Assembly (NCBI GenBank): GCA_013399115.1
Contig: VXAA01005607.1
Coordinates: 52,992 to 116,991 of the forward strand
DNA length: 64,000 bases
Direction of reading: 5' to 3'
Origin: Anseranas semipalmata
Taxonomy: Eukaryota; Chordata; Aves; Anseriformes; Anseranatidae
Below are positions 48,881 through 61,239 of this stretch, in pieces. Position 1 is the stretch's first letter. The number at the start of each line of letters is the position of its first letter. Below the pieces are notes generated by a model. The model saw only the letters and a program-made list of their open reading frames with translations. It made no database searches and was not told the DNA's origin. The position numbers and the translations under genes are program-made.

Positions 48881-51800
48881 AGCTACTTTCCTGTCCAGGT
48901 ATAAGTGAGCCAGTGACTTTGAAAGAATGACTTTCTTATCACTTTCTATAATCATTAAAAAATACAGTGGTTTTATTAGGAATCCTACAATATTTGTTTA
49001 CCCTTAGACTCTCGAGGATTGAGTTTATTTTCTGGGAATTATGGCTTCCAATTAAGAAGAAGAAGAGAAGCCAGATTCTGATTCTTATAGAAGCCTAAAA
49101 ATCTAAATGCCTAAATGCCTGCTAACCATAAGGCAAACAAACTTCTTATGATATTTTAAAACATAACACAGTAACTTCTAAATTGCATTAACTGAAACTA
49201 GTAGAGGCCGTGGTTGATTATTACATATTTTGGTATGTTTAGGCTCCTGTAGGTAAAGGAAAGGGGTGACTTTTTCATTAACATGAAGAATATTTATCAT
49301 TTCTAGAAAACTTACTGTGGGATTTTGTCAGGTTGCGTAAGGTCGCTGCTCAGGGCACCAGTTTAAAACAAACAAACAAAAAAATAAATTGATCTGGTTT
49401 TTAAATGATAGAAGAATAAAAATATGCAAAAATCCCCTTAGGTGGAAAACTGCTGGTGTTGAACCAATTGTTCCTCTGTTTGTTTCTTATTTTGTTTTCT
49501 TTCTGAAAAGAACTCCTCATTTTGTCACCACTAATACCACTAAGAAGAAACTTAATCTTTCCTAAGGGTTGCTAATATTTCTTTGTGTGTAGAGTAAATA
49601 TAATGCCAACCCCAATCCCAACCTCTCAGCTTCATTAGGGAGACATGCTGGGGGTAGCATCTTGGCAAACTCATTAGGAGTTTCTTGTTGCAATCAAACT
49701 GTCCTGTCCATAGTTCCCAGGCACATTATAATGGGGAGAACAAAACCTTGCAACTGCTCTTCCCTATTTGTTAAATTCTGTACTGAATACACTGTCTTTG
49801 TTCTAAAGGAAGCCAGCCAAAAAGGCTGATGGAGTACAGAAATGTGTGTGCTGAAAAGAATGCCATTAGTCAGTGCCAGACATAGATCAGCATAATTCCT
49901 TTCTTTGAAATTGCCACACTGTAACCATGAGTGACAAAACAGACAGGCTGTTCCCTTTTTCTCTACATTACAGAGTGAGGAAAACCACAACTCTGTTTGA
50001 AGAACTCAGAAACATTCATAGACTACCTGCCAGTAGGTTACCAAACCTGTAGGTTAAAGTAATTTTTGTGGGTGACTATTGGTCACACAATACTCCCAAA
50101 ACATTTGTCATCTGTCTCATAAGTCTATTGATGCTGAGGCACCTCAGAGTTCATTTCCACAGGGTAGGTCAGTAAAACCTCACTGCTGCCACTACAGCTG
50201 AGGTCATGAGGAGCATCAGAGCTGGAAAAAGGAAGGGGAGTGGGGAGGATGGACGAGAGGGGTCAGAAGTGGGGAAGTGCTGGAGGAGAGAAGGTGGAGA
50301 AAGGAGGCTGAGGTGAGAAAAGAGGAGAGAGGAGAACTCGAGAGAGGGGGGCTTGAAGACAGAAAGGTGAAGGAAGCTCTCCTCCTTTCAGTCACAGCAC
50401 GTAAGTGGATCAGCTCAGTTGTCCATGGAACTGCACCCTAAATTTAAGTCTCAAAGTCTGAAAGCATTGGTCTTTTGATATTATTAGAATGGTGTTTTCC
50501 AAAGTGCCTTTGATCCAGAGATTTTAAAGGATGCTGTAAGATCAATTTTGAGACCAAATTTAAGTTCTAAACATTTTTAGAACAAACATTTGCACACCTG
50601 AAGACCAATAGAAAAGAGTAGAACTTTTGTGATGCATATATAAATCCAATTAAAAATAACAACTTTCTATGTTGGTTTCTTTTTGTATAAAGCCTAAAGA
50701 CAAGTTGAGAAGAAACAGATCAGTTTGTTTATATTCATTGTGTGGCACAAAGTGACCATAAGGATGAATGGAAAAATATTTTTAACATCTTCCATTGTAA
50801 ATGACTTCAGAAGCCACGTGTAAAACAAACACATTTTCTCTTGAAAAATATGAATTTTAACCTGATATCAGCCTTTTAATTAGTTTTCAGAACTAACGAT
50901 TTGAATGACTCAAACTGAAATCGTTAGACAAATGCAGCTATGGTATAAATTTACAAAGAGAGTTCCCAGAATGAATCAAAGATGTTTTATATTATCTTAA
51001 ACAGTTAATACAAAGGGTCTCATAAATTCCTCATATTTGGAAAGAATCAAACTCAGGAACAAATTAATTGATTTTGGATCACTATTCAACTGCAAAATAA
51101 ATTACTTCCCATTTGTGTATTTTCTATCTTGTATTTAATAATCAGCCTATGTAGGATTATTTAAAGGAAAGTAATAATACACAACAGTAATAGGAACTAT
51201 TTTGAACAAGAAAATTGAATATGAAATCAGGAAATGGTATTTTTACAATATCCGTTTGTTTAATGGAGATTCTATATATACCACTTCAGACAGCAATACA
51301 AAAAACATTTATTTTCCAGCCAAATCACTATTTGTCCCTATATGTTGCGTTATTGATGACACATAGGGCATAATGTAATAAAACTGCAACTATGGAAGCA
51401 TTCAAATACCTCTTTACATTGCTTAATTCAGACTTTTTAAAAAAAAATCTAAAAAAGAAAGCTGGTAGAGGTTGTATTGATCATTCACCATTTTAAATCC
51501 GATTTCAAGGGCATATTCAGAGTGTTGAGTTAGCAAAAATTACACTATAGGATAAAAATATGATCTTCATTTTGATATAGTGAATTTGCTAAAATTATAA
51601 AATTATAAACTTTTGGTCACCGCTACTTTGCCTGATACAGTAGTATAAACTGTTTTCCTCCTAAAGCCCTTCTTCCTGTCTCCTTAGTCTAGATACAATA
51701 TCTGATTGTACAATAATATAAATTTTGCAACATTTTTCCTTGGGGTAATATACATGCTGTGCTTTTTCAAATACTGTGGATTAAATACATTTTCTAATGT

Positions 51801-53669
51801 GTTTTAAGAGCATGACACTACTTCCCTTTTTGTTGGAAAAGTCTGATATTTTGCTATCCCTGAGTTTGAAAGGGCCGCTTCATAGCTGAAATGTAACAGT
51901 TGACGGTGTATATACTACCAGAGGACTGGAAGGCAAAATAAAATGGGTTTGCACAAAAATGCCACTGAATGTTTATATAAATTTGTTTCACTTGGCACTG
52001 CAACAGATAAGAAAAGTGCTACAATAAACCACCAAATTTGCACCGAGGGAATGATATGTAACAGCAAAGGGCTGGGAAAATGTAGCTGTTCCTTTTGAAG
52101 ACTGCAGATGGAAATGATCTAAGCTCACAAAGTCCATTTCTTGGCAGGAGGCTCCTTAGGGAAGCTCCCAGCCCACAAGCAGAAAGCCTCTTCTACAGAA
52201 TACAGTGCGCTGCTTATAGGAGCTGTTCATAAAGTTAACTGGCTATCTAATTCATCAGGGCTGTACATGGCAACAGGTAATTAAAGACATGCAATATTAC
52301 ATGGCTTTATCATGTATCTCCGTAAAAATGTTTTTTCCCGTACTTCTCTTAACACCTCACTACAAGATGCAATGACATTAAAGAGCGATGAGGTTGTCTT
52401 CAATTAATCCATAAGCTGTACTTCTAACAAGTAAACAGACATATCATAGGTACCTGACACCTTCTTTCTAAGGCATTTTTCTAGTACAAAAGCTCTTCAC
52501 AGGCAAGACACCAGGAATTTCGTTTCATGGATCAGTTCTAGTTCGGAATTCCATTTAATAAAACAGAGAGCAAATAAGATTTAAATGGAGACATTCTCAC
52601 AGCCAAGAGACTTCTAGACACCAAATAAAGACAAAGGGGAAGAGAAAACACCAAGGGTTCTCCAGGCTTTCCCAAGCAATAGAAATATATCTGTTGCCAT
52701 AAGTAAGTGAAATCCTACTCTTTGCTGGATTACAAATAAGAAAAAAAAAATCGTATTACAAGGAGACATTTGAATAATTATTATTTCTGGTGTGAACTAT
52801 CAGCTTTGTTTTTTCTTAGCAGAACAATGAAAGCACCTGGAATCATTTAGAGAAAGACCACACTCAGGTAATGTGCTGTTTTATCTTTGTGGTGTCATAT
52901 ATAAATCCCATTTTTAACAAAAGGAGGCATTGTTTTCTGCTTTGGTTTTGTTTGGTTTTGTTTGATTGTTTGTTTGTTTTACTTGTTTATTTTTAAGAAA
53001 GTAAGGGGGGGGGGGCATTTCTGTTGCCCAAAGATCATGTATGTAAGAACTAATTTTTTTGTTTGCAGAGTAGGCACAGGTGATGGCTCGATGCTAAACT
53101 CAAAACACAAAGGATCAGCACTGTGTTGGTTCCTTGGTGTTGCCTTTTACTGCAGACTCCCTTATGCAAAGCCTCAGCTCTGGCCAGACCTGCAGGTAAA
53201 GACAGGTGGAACTACTTCGTGACAGATGGGATGAATACTTGAGGAACCAAATTTCCTCATCAGGAAATCTAAGATCCTTTCCTATGTGATCCTATGTGAG
53301 AAACTTATATCAGTACTTGACAGCCAAATACACTGCTTAAAAGAATGCTATAGATAAAGAACAATGACAAGTTTTTATTGCATGGCTGCTGTGATGACAG
53401 GTTGTTGGTAGACCTGTTAGTAGTCAGTTGGGTTGCTGGAGATTTGCCAGGATACAGGAACCCAGTCGGTTTTAGGCTTCTAAATATTCTTAATATTCCT
53501 GTGGACTGGGGATTCTTTAATCCCAAACATATTAAATATATTATCTCTTGCAAAAAGTGTTTTGCATAATATGTTTTAACATAATATGTTTTTACATAAT
53601 CCTTCTGTCCCAATTTAGGATCAATGACACTGTCATTCCTGACAGGTGTATGTCTATCCTATTCTTAAA
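48881..53669. other. Intergenic sequence with a polypurine tract and simple repeats
   Basis: AT-rich, no gene supported. It holds the purine tract at 50,224-50,376, a (TTTG)n stretch at about 52,940-52,980 and a run of eleven G at 53,005-53,015. The stretch 51,880-52,400 has few repeats and mixed sequence and could be conserved non-coding DNA, but I cannot test that. Confidence 0.6.
50224..50376 (+). repeat. Polypurine (GA-rich) tract of about 150 bases
   Basis: Nearly uninterrupted G and A on the plus strand (GGAAGGGGAGTGGGGAGGAT and onward), with few pyrimidines. Such tracts can form triplex (H-DNA) and are replication-slippage hotspots. Confidence 0.9.
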
Positions 53670-54640
53670 AAGTATCCTTGATGGAGACTCTGCAAGCTAT
53701 CCAGGCAATAAATGTCACTGTTTTGTTAGGCTTACCATGAGGAAGACCTTCCCAATATTTAGTACAAATGTCTTTTGTTCCTCTTCCTGTCTGCCAAGGA
53801 CCTGCAAAATTGACTATTCCCTTCTGTAGAAGAGCCTCTACGTATTTCATGACTGCTATCACATCACCCTTCAGTTTTCTCCTCTGTAGACTAAACAATC
53901 CCAGCTCCATCAGTCTTTCCCAGTAAGTCATGCTTCTTAGATCTCTGATCATTTTTGCTGATTTAAACTCTCTCCAACTGTCCTACTTTTTTTCTTGAGA
54001 AACTGGATATGATACTCCAACACAGGCCTTAAGAGTGATGATTGGAATGGAAAAGTGACATTTTATGTCCTTCAATCTACTACTGTTTATAAGTCCCAAT
54101 ACGAATTTCAGGTTAGCCTCACATTCGATTTATGATCTACCATACCATCACCCCGCCCCAGATGCTCCTCTGAAGAACTGATATAGCACCATATCACGTT
54201 TGTGTAGGTGATTATTCCTGCCTAAGTGTCGTTGTTCCTTTGTTCCAGTCGAATCTCATCCTGTATTTTTTCATTTTTTCAAGATTATTGTTCATTTTAA
54301 TCCTGTCCTCAAACATACCTGCAATTTGTCCAGACATTATCTAACAACGTAAGAAGAATATTTTCCATTTTATCACTCAGTGAGTGGACCTGGACTCTGG
54401 ACAAATCCACCAAAAGCTCTTTTGACAGTGAGATACTGATAAATACTCAGCATGCATCTCTTGCTCTTCCTTTTAATTAAGTTGTTGAAAGAGCATTCGT
54501 GGGACTTCCTCTAAACATTAACATTTTTATAGAATGACTTTGTTATCCTTTATGTTGTTTGCTCTCTCCCTGCATGTTGATATCCTATAACCTTTCTGAT
54601 TAAATCCGTGCAGACCCACACCATTTTTTCATACTCATTT
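53670..54640 (-). mobile_element. Old, degenerate CR1-like LINE fragment, antisense
   Basis: Read on the minus strand it resembles the CR1 3' region. It has 'GGAGCTGGGATTGTTTAGTC' with 'AGAGGAGAAAACTGAAGGG' following, a block like 'TATTGGGAAGGTCTTCCTCA', and 'GAGTCTCCATCAAGG' near the left end. The right part resembles the more upstream CR1 segment with 'GATTCGACTGGAACAAAGGA'. It is clearly more diverged than the copies at 1 and 26.7 kb. The right limit is approximate. A 95-codon minus frame at 53,665-53,952 is part of the element. Confidence 0.75.
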
Positions 54641-55420
54641 TCAGTGGTCTGAAAGTTTCCTATTTCTGTATATCTTTTTATTGTCTTTATGAGCTCATTA
54701 TTTAGTTGAGATGATTTCTTACTACTCTCCTATCATCTAAGGAGATGCAAACTGTGGAATGCTTTTCAGAATGGCTTGTAGATTCTTCCATTGGCTACAG
54801 CTCCAACAGGGTTATGAGCTATAATAAAAGAATATGACCTTTTTCAAGGTTGTTGGATATTATCAAGTTAACTCAAGGTGACAAAGGGTATGTATTTACC
54901 AAAAAATTACCTTTAATTTTAAATCTGCTTTTGCTTCTGCTCCTGACCATGAATCAATCATTTGCTTATATGACTGTTAGCTATGTAGAAACAAGGTAAC
55001 ATTACTCAAACTGGAATTGTCCTCCTGTGTCATTCTGCAATTTCCTCAGATATCCAGAAACATTAGTTAAGGCATTTCAAAATAATCTGTGAATGAACAC
55101 ATGCAACTCACTAGCTCTTTGTAATACTAAGAAGGATAAGCCTCAGAGCCAAAGGCAAATAATTACATTGCTGTTGCTGATACAGAAGCTCAAACGTGAT
55201 TTCATGCAGGCTTGGGTGCAGTGAACTGAAAGCCTCTTATTCACTCACACGCTTACTCATGAACATCAGGAGTTAGCACCTCACCAGGGGGCCTCTGCTT
55301 GCTTGCTTTCCCAACAGTAACAGTCACATGTTTTCTGACATTAAAATTTCTTTCATTGGTCCTTTCCAAACACTCAGGTTAGTCATAGATGGCTGCGAAA
55401 GAATTGCTGACTTAACCTGA
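54641..55420. other. Intergenic sequence, nothing recognised
   Basis: AT-rich sequence between the old CR1 fragment and the GC-rich block. No gene, transposon end or notable repeat is visible. Confidence 0.6.
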
Positions 55421-55900
55421 ACTCCAGCGTGGGCACAATTTAGATGTCTGGGCCTGGAGTGCCCCAGGGCCCTGCAGCCCCTGCCAAGGGAGCTGGCACC
55501 AGCTCCATGTTGATGGCACTGCAGGCCAGGGCCTGATGGTAGGGAAAGCCTTGGTGCGGTGAGGAACAGCGTCAGGAAGCCTTGGCAGTGGCCTCTGCCC
55601 CAGGCCAGGAGTGGGGCTGAGGGAGGCCCCAGGCCTTGTCCCAGGGCCCTGTCCTGGCCCTGCCACCCCCTGGGCCTGCCAGGGGCCCCAGCTCAGCCAT
55701 GCAGCTGCCCTGGCCCTGCAGTGAGGCCTGGGGGTCCCAGGTCCATGGTGGGCTGGTCACCAACTCCTGCCCAGCTCTGCTTGCCACCTCTGGGAGCAGT
55801 GGGTAAGGGCTGCTGGGTGAGGCCCCTGCCATGCTGCCACCCACTGCTCTGGCTCCCTGCTCCTCACCGTGGCAGCTGCCTGCTGCACACTGGTACCATA
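55421..55900. other. GC-rich, low-complexity block
   Basis: Roughly 480 bases rich in CCAGGCC, GGGGCC and CTGCC words, in AT-rich surroundings. Long open frames cross it on both strands (the longest plus frame is 239 codons), but they are proline, glycine and alanine-rich, lack known motifs and run into the CR1 fragment at 56.1 kb. I treat it as a GC-rich repeat or decayed island, not a gene. Confidence 0.55.
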
Positions 55901-56114
55901 AATCATGCCTACACCCCCGTTTTACAGCTAGGCCTGTTCTACATGCACTTAGTTCCTCATACGTGTCTTCTCTTTTACTCAAAACATATACAGTTTTGGA
56001 TCAAAACACAAGACCTGTCCCAGACCTGTTTCAGACCCACTGCAGTAGTCCTAACACCTGCAGAACTCTCATTTACAAGGAACTGGTCTGGAGACAGACT
56101 CACAGACAAGCTGA

Positions 56115-56268
56115 GAAATGAAGACATCTCTGGAGATCCTCTGGTCCAAACCCCTGCTCAGAGCAGGTTGCTCAGGGCTGTGTCCAAACAGGTTTTGAAT
56201 ATCTCCAAGGATGGAGACCCCACAGCTGCTCTAGGCAGCCTGTTTGAGTATTTGGCCACCCTCACCAT
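56115..56268 (+). mobile_element. CR1-related LINE fragment
   Basis: Shows 'GGAGATCCTCTGGTCCAAAC' followed by 'GCTCAGGGCTGTGTCC', 'TTTTGAATATCTCCAAGGAT' and 'TTGGCCACCCTCACCATAAA', all typical of a CR1 3' segment in plus orientation. The start could be a little further left. It is followed directly by an AAAT/AAT simple repeat. Confidence 0.8.
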
Positions 56269-56314
56269 AAATAAATAAATAAACAAATAAACAAATAATA
56301 ATAATAATAATAAT
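56268..56314 (+). repeat. (AAAT)n / (AAAC) / (AAT)n simple repeat
   Basis: AAAT units with AAAC variants pass into AAT units, directly after the CR1 fragment. Confidence 0.95.
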
Positions 56315-59300
56315 ATCTATCAGTAAAGTTAATTTCCAGTCATTTGAATTTATGAGGACTTTATACTTGGGATTTTTGACACCTTTGTATGCTCATCTTG
56401 TCACAAAATGTGTGTATCAAATATATATTACCAACAGTGTAACAGACTTTAAGAAAAAAGAATGCATTGCAAGGATGCTATTTTGTTGGGGTGTTCTGGA
56501 GAGACACTAGAAACCACAGAAAAGAAATCTGAGTTGCTTGTGACATTACAGGGGTAATGAGATTGCTAGAATAGCCCTGTTCTACATAGTTGATTGTTTC
56601 TTTTTTTTCTATCAAATGAACTTTTAAAAGCTTTGTATGGTGTTACAAAATGAAAAGTCACTCATCTATTCCCTATTCTTCCTCTCTTCTTCCATATTTC
56701 CAAACTCACAGGGCAAAGTCTAGCAGTGTGAATTTAAAATCACTTGATTTCCATGAATATCATGGGAACTGGAATTTTCCTAACAGTTGTCAGAGTCTCT
56801 TTTAAGAATGGGATTCCTCTATCAGCTATTTGTTTTTCTTCCAGGATGTTAGTCTGGATATTCTCAGAGAGAAACAAAGCTACTCAGAAGCCCTGACTAG
56901 AAAGTTCCTTATTTTGTTACCCCAGTAAGGGCACAAAATTTTCAACTCCAAGGTTTAATGCTGTCTTAAATAACTTGCAGATTTGTGTCCTACAATGGGG
57001 GGCTTTGTTGTTGCTTTTCTGTAGGGAGGAGCTGTACAACTAATGCACCCAGTTTGTTTTTATGCATTTCCCTTTCTTAGTTTCTTTTTCTTTCTGTGTT
57101 TGTTTTAACACCACAGAAGAAATTGTAAGAGATAAAATGCTCAGAATCATAAAAATAATTATGGCACTTTCATAGATCACCTGAATCAAACTAAATATAT
57201 GTGATAAAATAATAGTATAGGTCTTCTACTCAGTCTGCTTTCCTTATTGCAGGTTATAGAATAGCAATACCACTTGGAATTACTTTGTAATATTTGGCTT
57301 TGATCAACAGCACACGTGTGTGATTTACAGTGATTCAGGCCTTCACAGATGCAAAATGGTGCTTTATGCACAATTCACAATACAACCAGAAGACGAAAAA
57401 ATCCTGTCAGTGTTTGGGAAGGAAGTGTAGCAAATCATAAATAAATTTCTGAAAGCACAAAGCTATTTAGATGTGAGTGGTCAGTCATTCAGAACACCAA
57501 ACATTCCGATGTCACTGTGCTGCAATAATAAAGGATTATTAAAAAATAATAATAATAATAAAATATTTGAATTGAGTTAATGTATTACATAGCAATTTTT
57601 AAACACACTTGGGATGTATATACACATAATGCAGCAAGCCACTGCTTAGTGAAGCTTGACTGCTGATGTGAACGTTTTGTGATGCAAAGTTTCAGTGGAG
57701 AAGCAGCTATGAGCAGAGACATCCAGCAGGGTTAAGGGTCATTACAAGGCAACATGCTTGGCTCCTTGGGATCATCACTTATCAGTACTGCCACTCCAGA
57801 CCAATTCCTCTGGATGATTAAGAGGCAACTTTAATGGGCTCTAAAAAGAAGCTAATCTAGCCCTACATGGCTGAGAGGAATGCTGCTCCAGTCCAAGATC
57901 TCATGGCAGAGGGACTGGAGGGGAGAAATGGCTGAATGCACTGGAAAATTCCCACAGCAGCTATTGCTTCTTTGTGCCATCTGAACCTTCAAAATTAGAT
58001 GGCAAAACAAGGCCAGGGGATAAAAGGAGGAGGGGCAGTCTGTGTTGTTTTCTTGGTATCGAAATAGCCCTTTCAGCACAGAACAACAGAATGTGTGGTA
58101 TTCGTTATTTGTCAGGAGATGAAGAAAAGTCATAGAGCAGGAAATGTTGATTAATGAGGACATTGAATATGTGTCTGACACAGCAACTTTAGAAACCTCC
58201 TGTGTTTACCATTGTTTGCTTTGTTTGATGACAAAGAAATAATAAACCACTCGCATTTGTGTGAAAGAGTGACATCCAGAGAAATGCTCTAGTGCAACGT
58301 ACAATTTAGCTGTGCAAATATAATGTGCAGCATGAACAGAAAAACAGGAGTTTGAAACACAGCACCCATAACAAACATGCACCATTCTGGGCAGTTAATG
58401 ATACTTTATATCTTTTCCCTGTGCTTGTTTCAAGTTCTATATTTAAAAGTATCTTTACTTGTATCATATACACATATAACAAGAAGAATCTGTAAGACAT
58501 TTTATTTATATGTGCATGCTATGTCTAAAAATAGGGTATATACTATAATATTGATGAATGTTTCTTTCAAGAAAACAATATAGTGCCACAGTTATTGTGT
58601 GAGCCACAACTCTGCTTCCTTCTACTTTTTAGGTCTTGTCATTTTTTTTACCAAGATTTTGGACTTCCATCTCCTTTTAGCTAGAATCCTTGTTTGTGCC
58701 ACTCTTTACCCTGCTCTCAGGCTACAGGATATATGATAATTGTTTCACCCCAGAAAGGTCTGGCTGGATTCTCACTTTTATACCTCGTTTCTTCAGGATA
58801 TAGGAGCAGACTTCCTGAGGGTACCCTTGAGTTACAAGCAATTGTGTAATTGCCTATGGCAATCTTTTTGAAAACAAATGAGTGTTTACTCCTAGAGATG
58901 AAAGCAGATATGACATAAATTTTCAAAATTATTTCTATTCTACAACAGAAGTTAGGGATAATGTGAGGTTTACGACTTTTTCATGAAAACTGAGAGTCAT
59001 GCAGCTTAACAGGGAGTTAGGACCTTTGGGTGGCAGAACTACTGCTGTTCCAGTGAGCATCTAAGTGCTTATATAAAGTGGAACACCTCCAAGAACACCT
59101 CTACACCTCCTCATATATGAGAAGTAGAACAGCAGGGATTTGAATTTGTTTTCAAATCCGAGGAAAGTACCTCAACACCAAATCTATTACCCTCACTATG
59201 CATCTCCTTCTGTCTGGACATTCCACCTTGGAACCAAGATACCTCACCCAATTTATTATTAAACTATACCCTCAAAATGACTAATTTCTGAAGAGAAAGT

Positions 59301-61200
59301 CTAAGTAACTGTAAGCTTCCCTAATAAGTTCTACTTAAGGACTGGTCTGCTTTTATGCCCCCTCTACTTCCAGCAAGTCTCAATGAAAATTTGTTCTGTT
59401 CCAATATAACTGTGGCATTTCTTGCCCTCTGATCACAGAATCTTTTTTAACTTTTGCAATGCCCTTTTAACATTTTGGCTCTACGCCTTCACAAACAAAC
59501 TATGCAATGCATCTGGAATCACGAAAGAAAGTACTGCATAATTATTAAGTTAAATATTGTCTCTTAGCCCTTATAAAGATTTTTTTATCTATAGCCTTTT
59601 CCGGTTATTTCCCAGCCATCTGCTATTAAATTAAATAGGTATATATTCAAACAACCTGTGGTATGCACTCATAAACTATTACAGAAAAACTACCTGACTT
59701 CCAAAGAAAGGCACATGTAAATTTATGACTCTTTGAGACATAACCTACAGTGGTTTGTACCTGCCTCCACTGTCCAGCCAAACTGCAGAGGGAACAAGAG
59801 GTATTGCTACTCCACACAGCAGCAGGGAAGAGGCTGAGATGAGGAGAGTGGACTGCTTCTGCTGCCATGCAGTGAGAGGGCCAGAATGAGCTACTGCATA
59901 TTCTCAGTCTCCCTGACCACCAGGGGCAACTGCATCTCAAGTACCTGTGTTAGGTTGTGGCAGGCAGGAAGAGAAATTCAGCCTTTTACCAATGAAAATG
60001 GGTCCTAGTCACCCAAAAGCAAATGAAAAATGTCAGATGCAAGCATTCTGAGGAAGGCATCTTACTCTCAGGCAACGTAGGGGAGCTTGCTACTATTTTG
60101 TTCACACCATGGAAATTTCAGCCGGTATTATTTTAGCACAAACTTGAGGCCATTTGTCATTCTGAAGAATATTGCAATCTAAGACAGAAAGCATATCTAA
60201 AATTTGTACCTTCCCCATCATTTATTTAGTAAAATATTTTTAAAGTTGCAGCTGAGTCATTAAATGCCCTTTTATCTTTATTGCATTTGAACCTAATTGG
60301 TGTCTGTATATTGAATTACACCGTACAGTTTCATTTCTGAAAATAAATAAAACATTAGGCCAGTGAATTATGTGTCTGTAATTCAAAATAGAGGTTCTGA
60401 CGATTTAGGCCAAAAGGCAAACTTTAAATGGAAAATGAAGTTATCTGTATCGAAAAGCAGTAACAATCCCATAATTTAAAATGTATCTTTTGCTCTAAAT
60501 ATATTTGAGTTTTCTCTGAATTCCTTTTTCATAGCACTGAAAAGGCCATTTTAGTCCTAAAAAGTATTATCAACATAAGCAAAAATAGTGTTTGTCTCAC
60601 AGTTGCAATTCTTACTGTTTTGGAGGAGGGTGGATTGTTATTGGGTTGTTACTGGTGGGGATACCAAAGACAGGTCTGATAAACCTGACAGACTTAGCTA
60701 GATAATGAGATTTATATGGGACCTCCTGATGGCCATTTGTTGTCAGGGCCTTAGCCCACTTTCAAAGAGCAAAGGTATTTTGTCTCCCATTGATTCAAAG
60801 GATTTGAATTTCTTGATAATTCTGTCAAAGTACTTTTCTTTAAATTCTGATGGTCTCAATGTCTGGTCTCAATTGACATATATGAAAATATATGAAACAT
60901 ATATTGACTTTTAATTAGAATTCAAGATCCACTAAAGAAACTGAGTTATGTCTGAACTATTGCAAACTGTGTCTCATCTTCATGTTACCTAAATGTCTTT
61001 GAGGCTGTGCTGTTACCACATTCCTTTTTCTGCTGATTTTCGGTAATGTAAAATTAAATGTAAAAGCTGGTGGTATACAGCATAGTAACCCACTAACAGG
61101 TGAAGCCACAGAACACTGAGTATGAAGACATCAGTAATGTAAAGTTCTGCAGAAACACTGAATATTTATAGGGTGCTTCGCTTCCATTTTCATGGAATAA
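56315..61200. other. Intergenic sequence left of the second CpG island
   Basis: AT-rich, no gene supported. It contains an (AAT)n patch at about 57,545-57,561. Stretches near 57,640-58,260 and 60,240-60,480 have few repeats and look non-random, but conservation cannot be judged here. Short open frames show no protein pattern. Confidence 0.6.
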
Positions 61201-61239
61201 ATGGCATTTTACACTCCATGGCCTCTCTTCTGGCCAGCC

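Noticed and set aside
55559..56278. A 239-codon plus-strand open frame
   Set aside because: Its first part is low-complexity GC-rich sequence and its end reads through a CR1 fragment into a simple repeat. No motif, splice context or promoter supports it.
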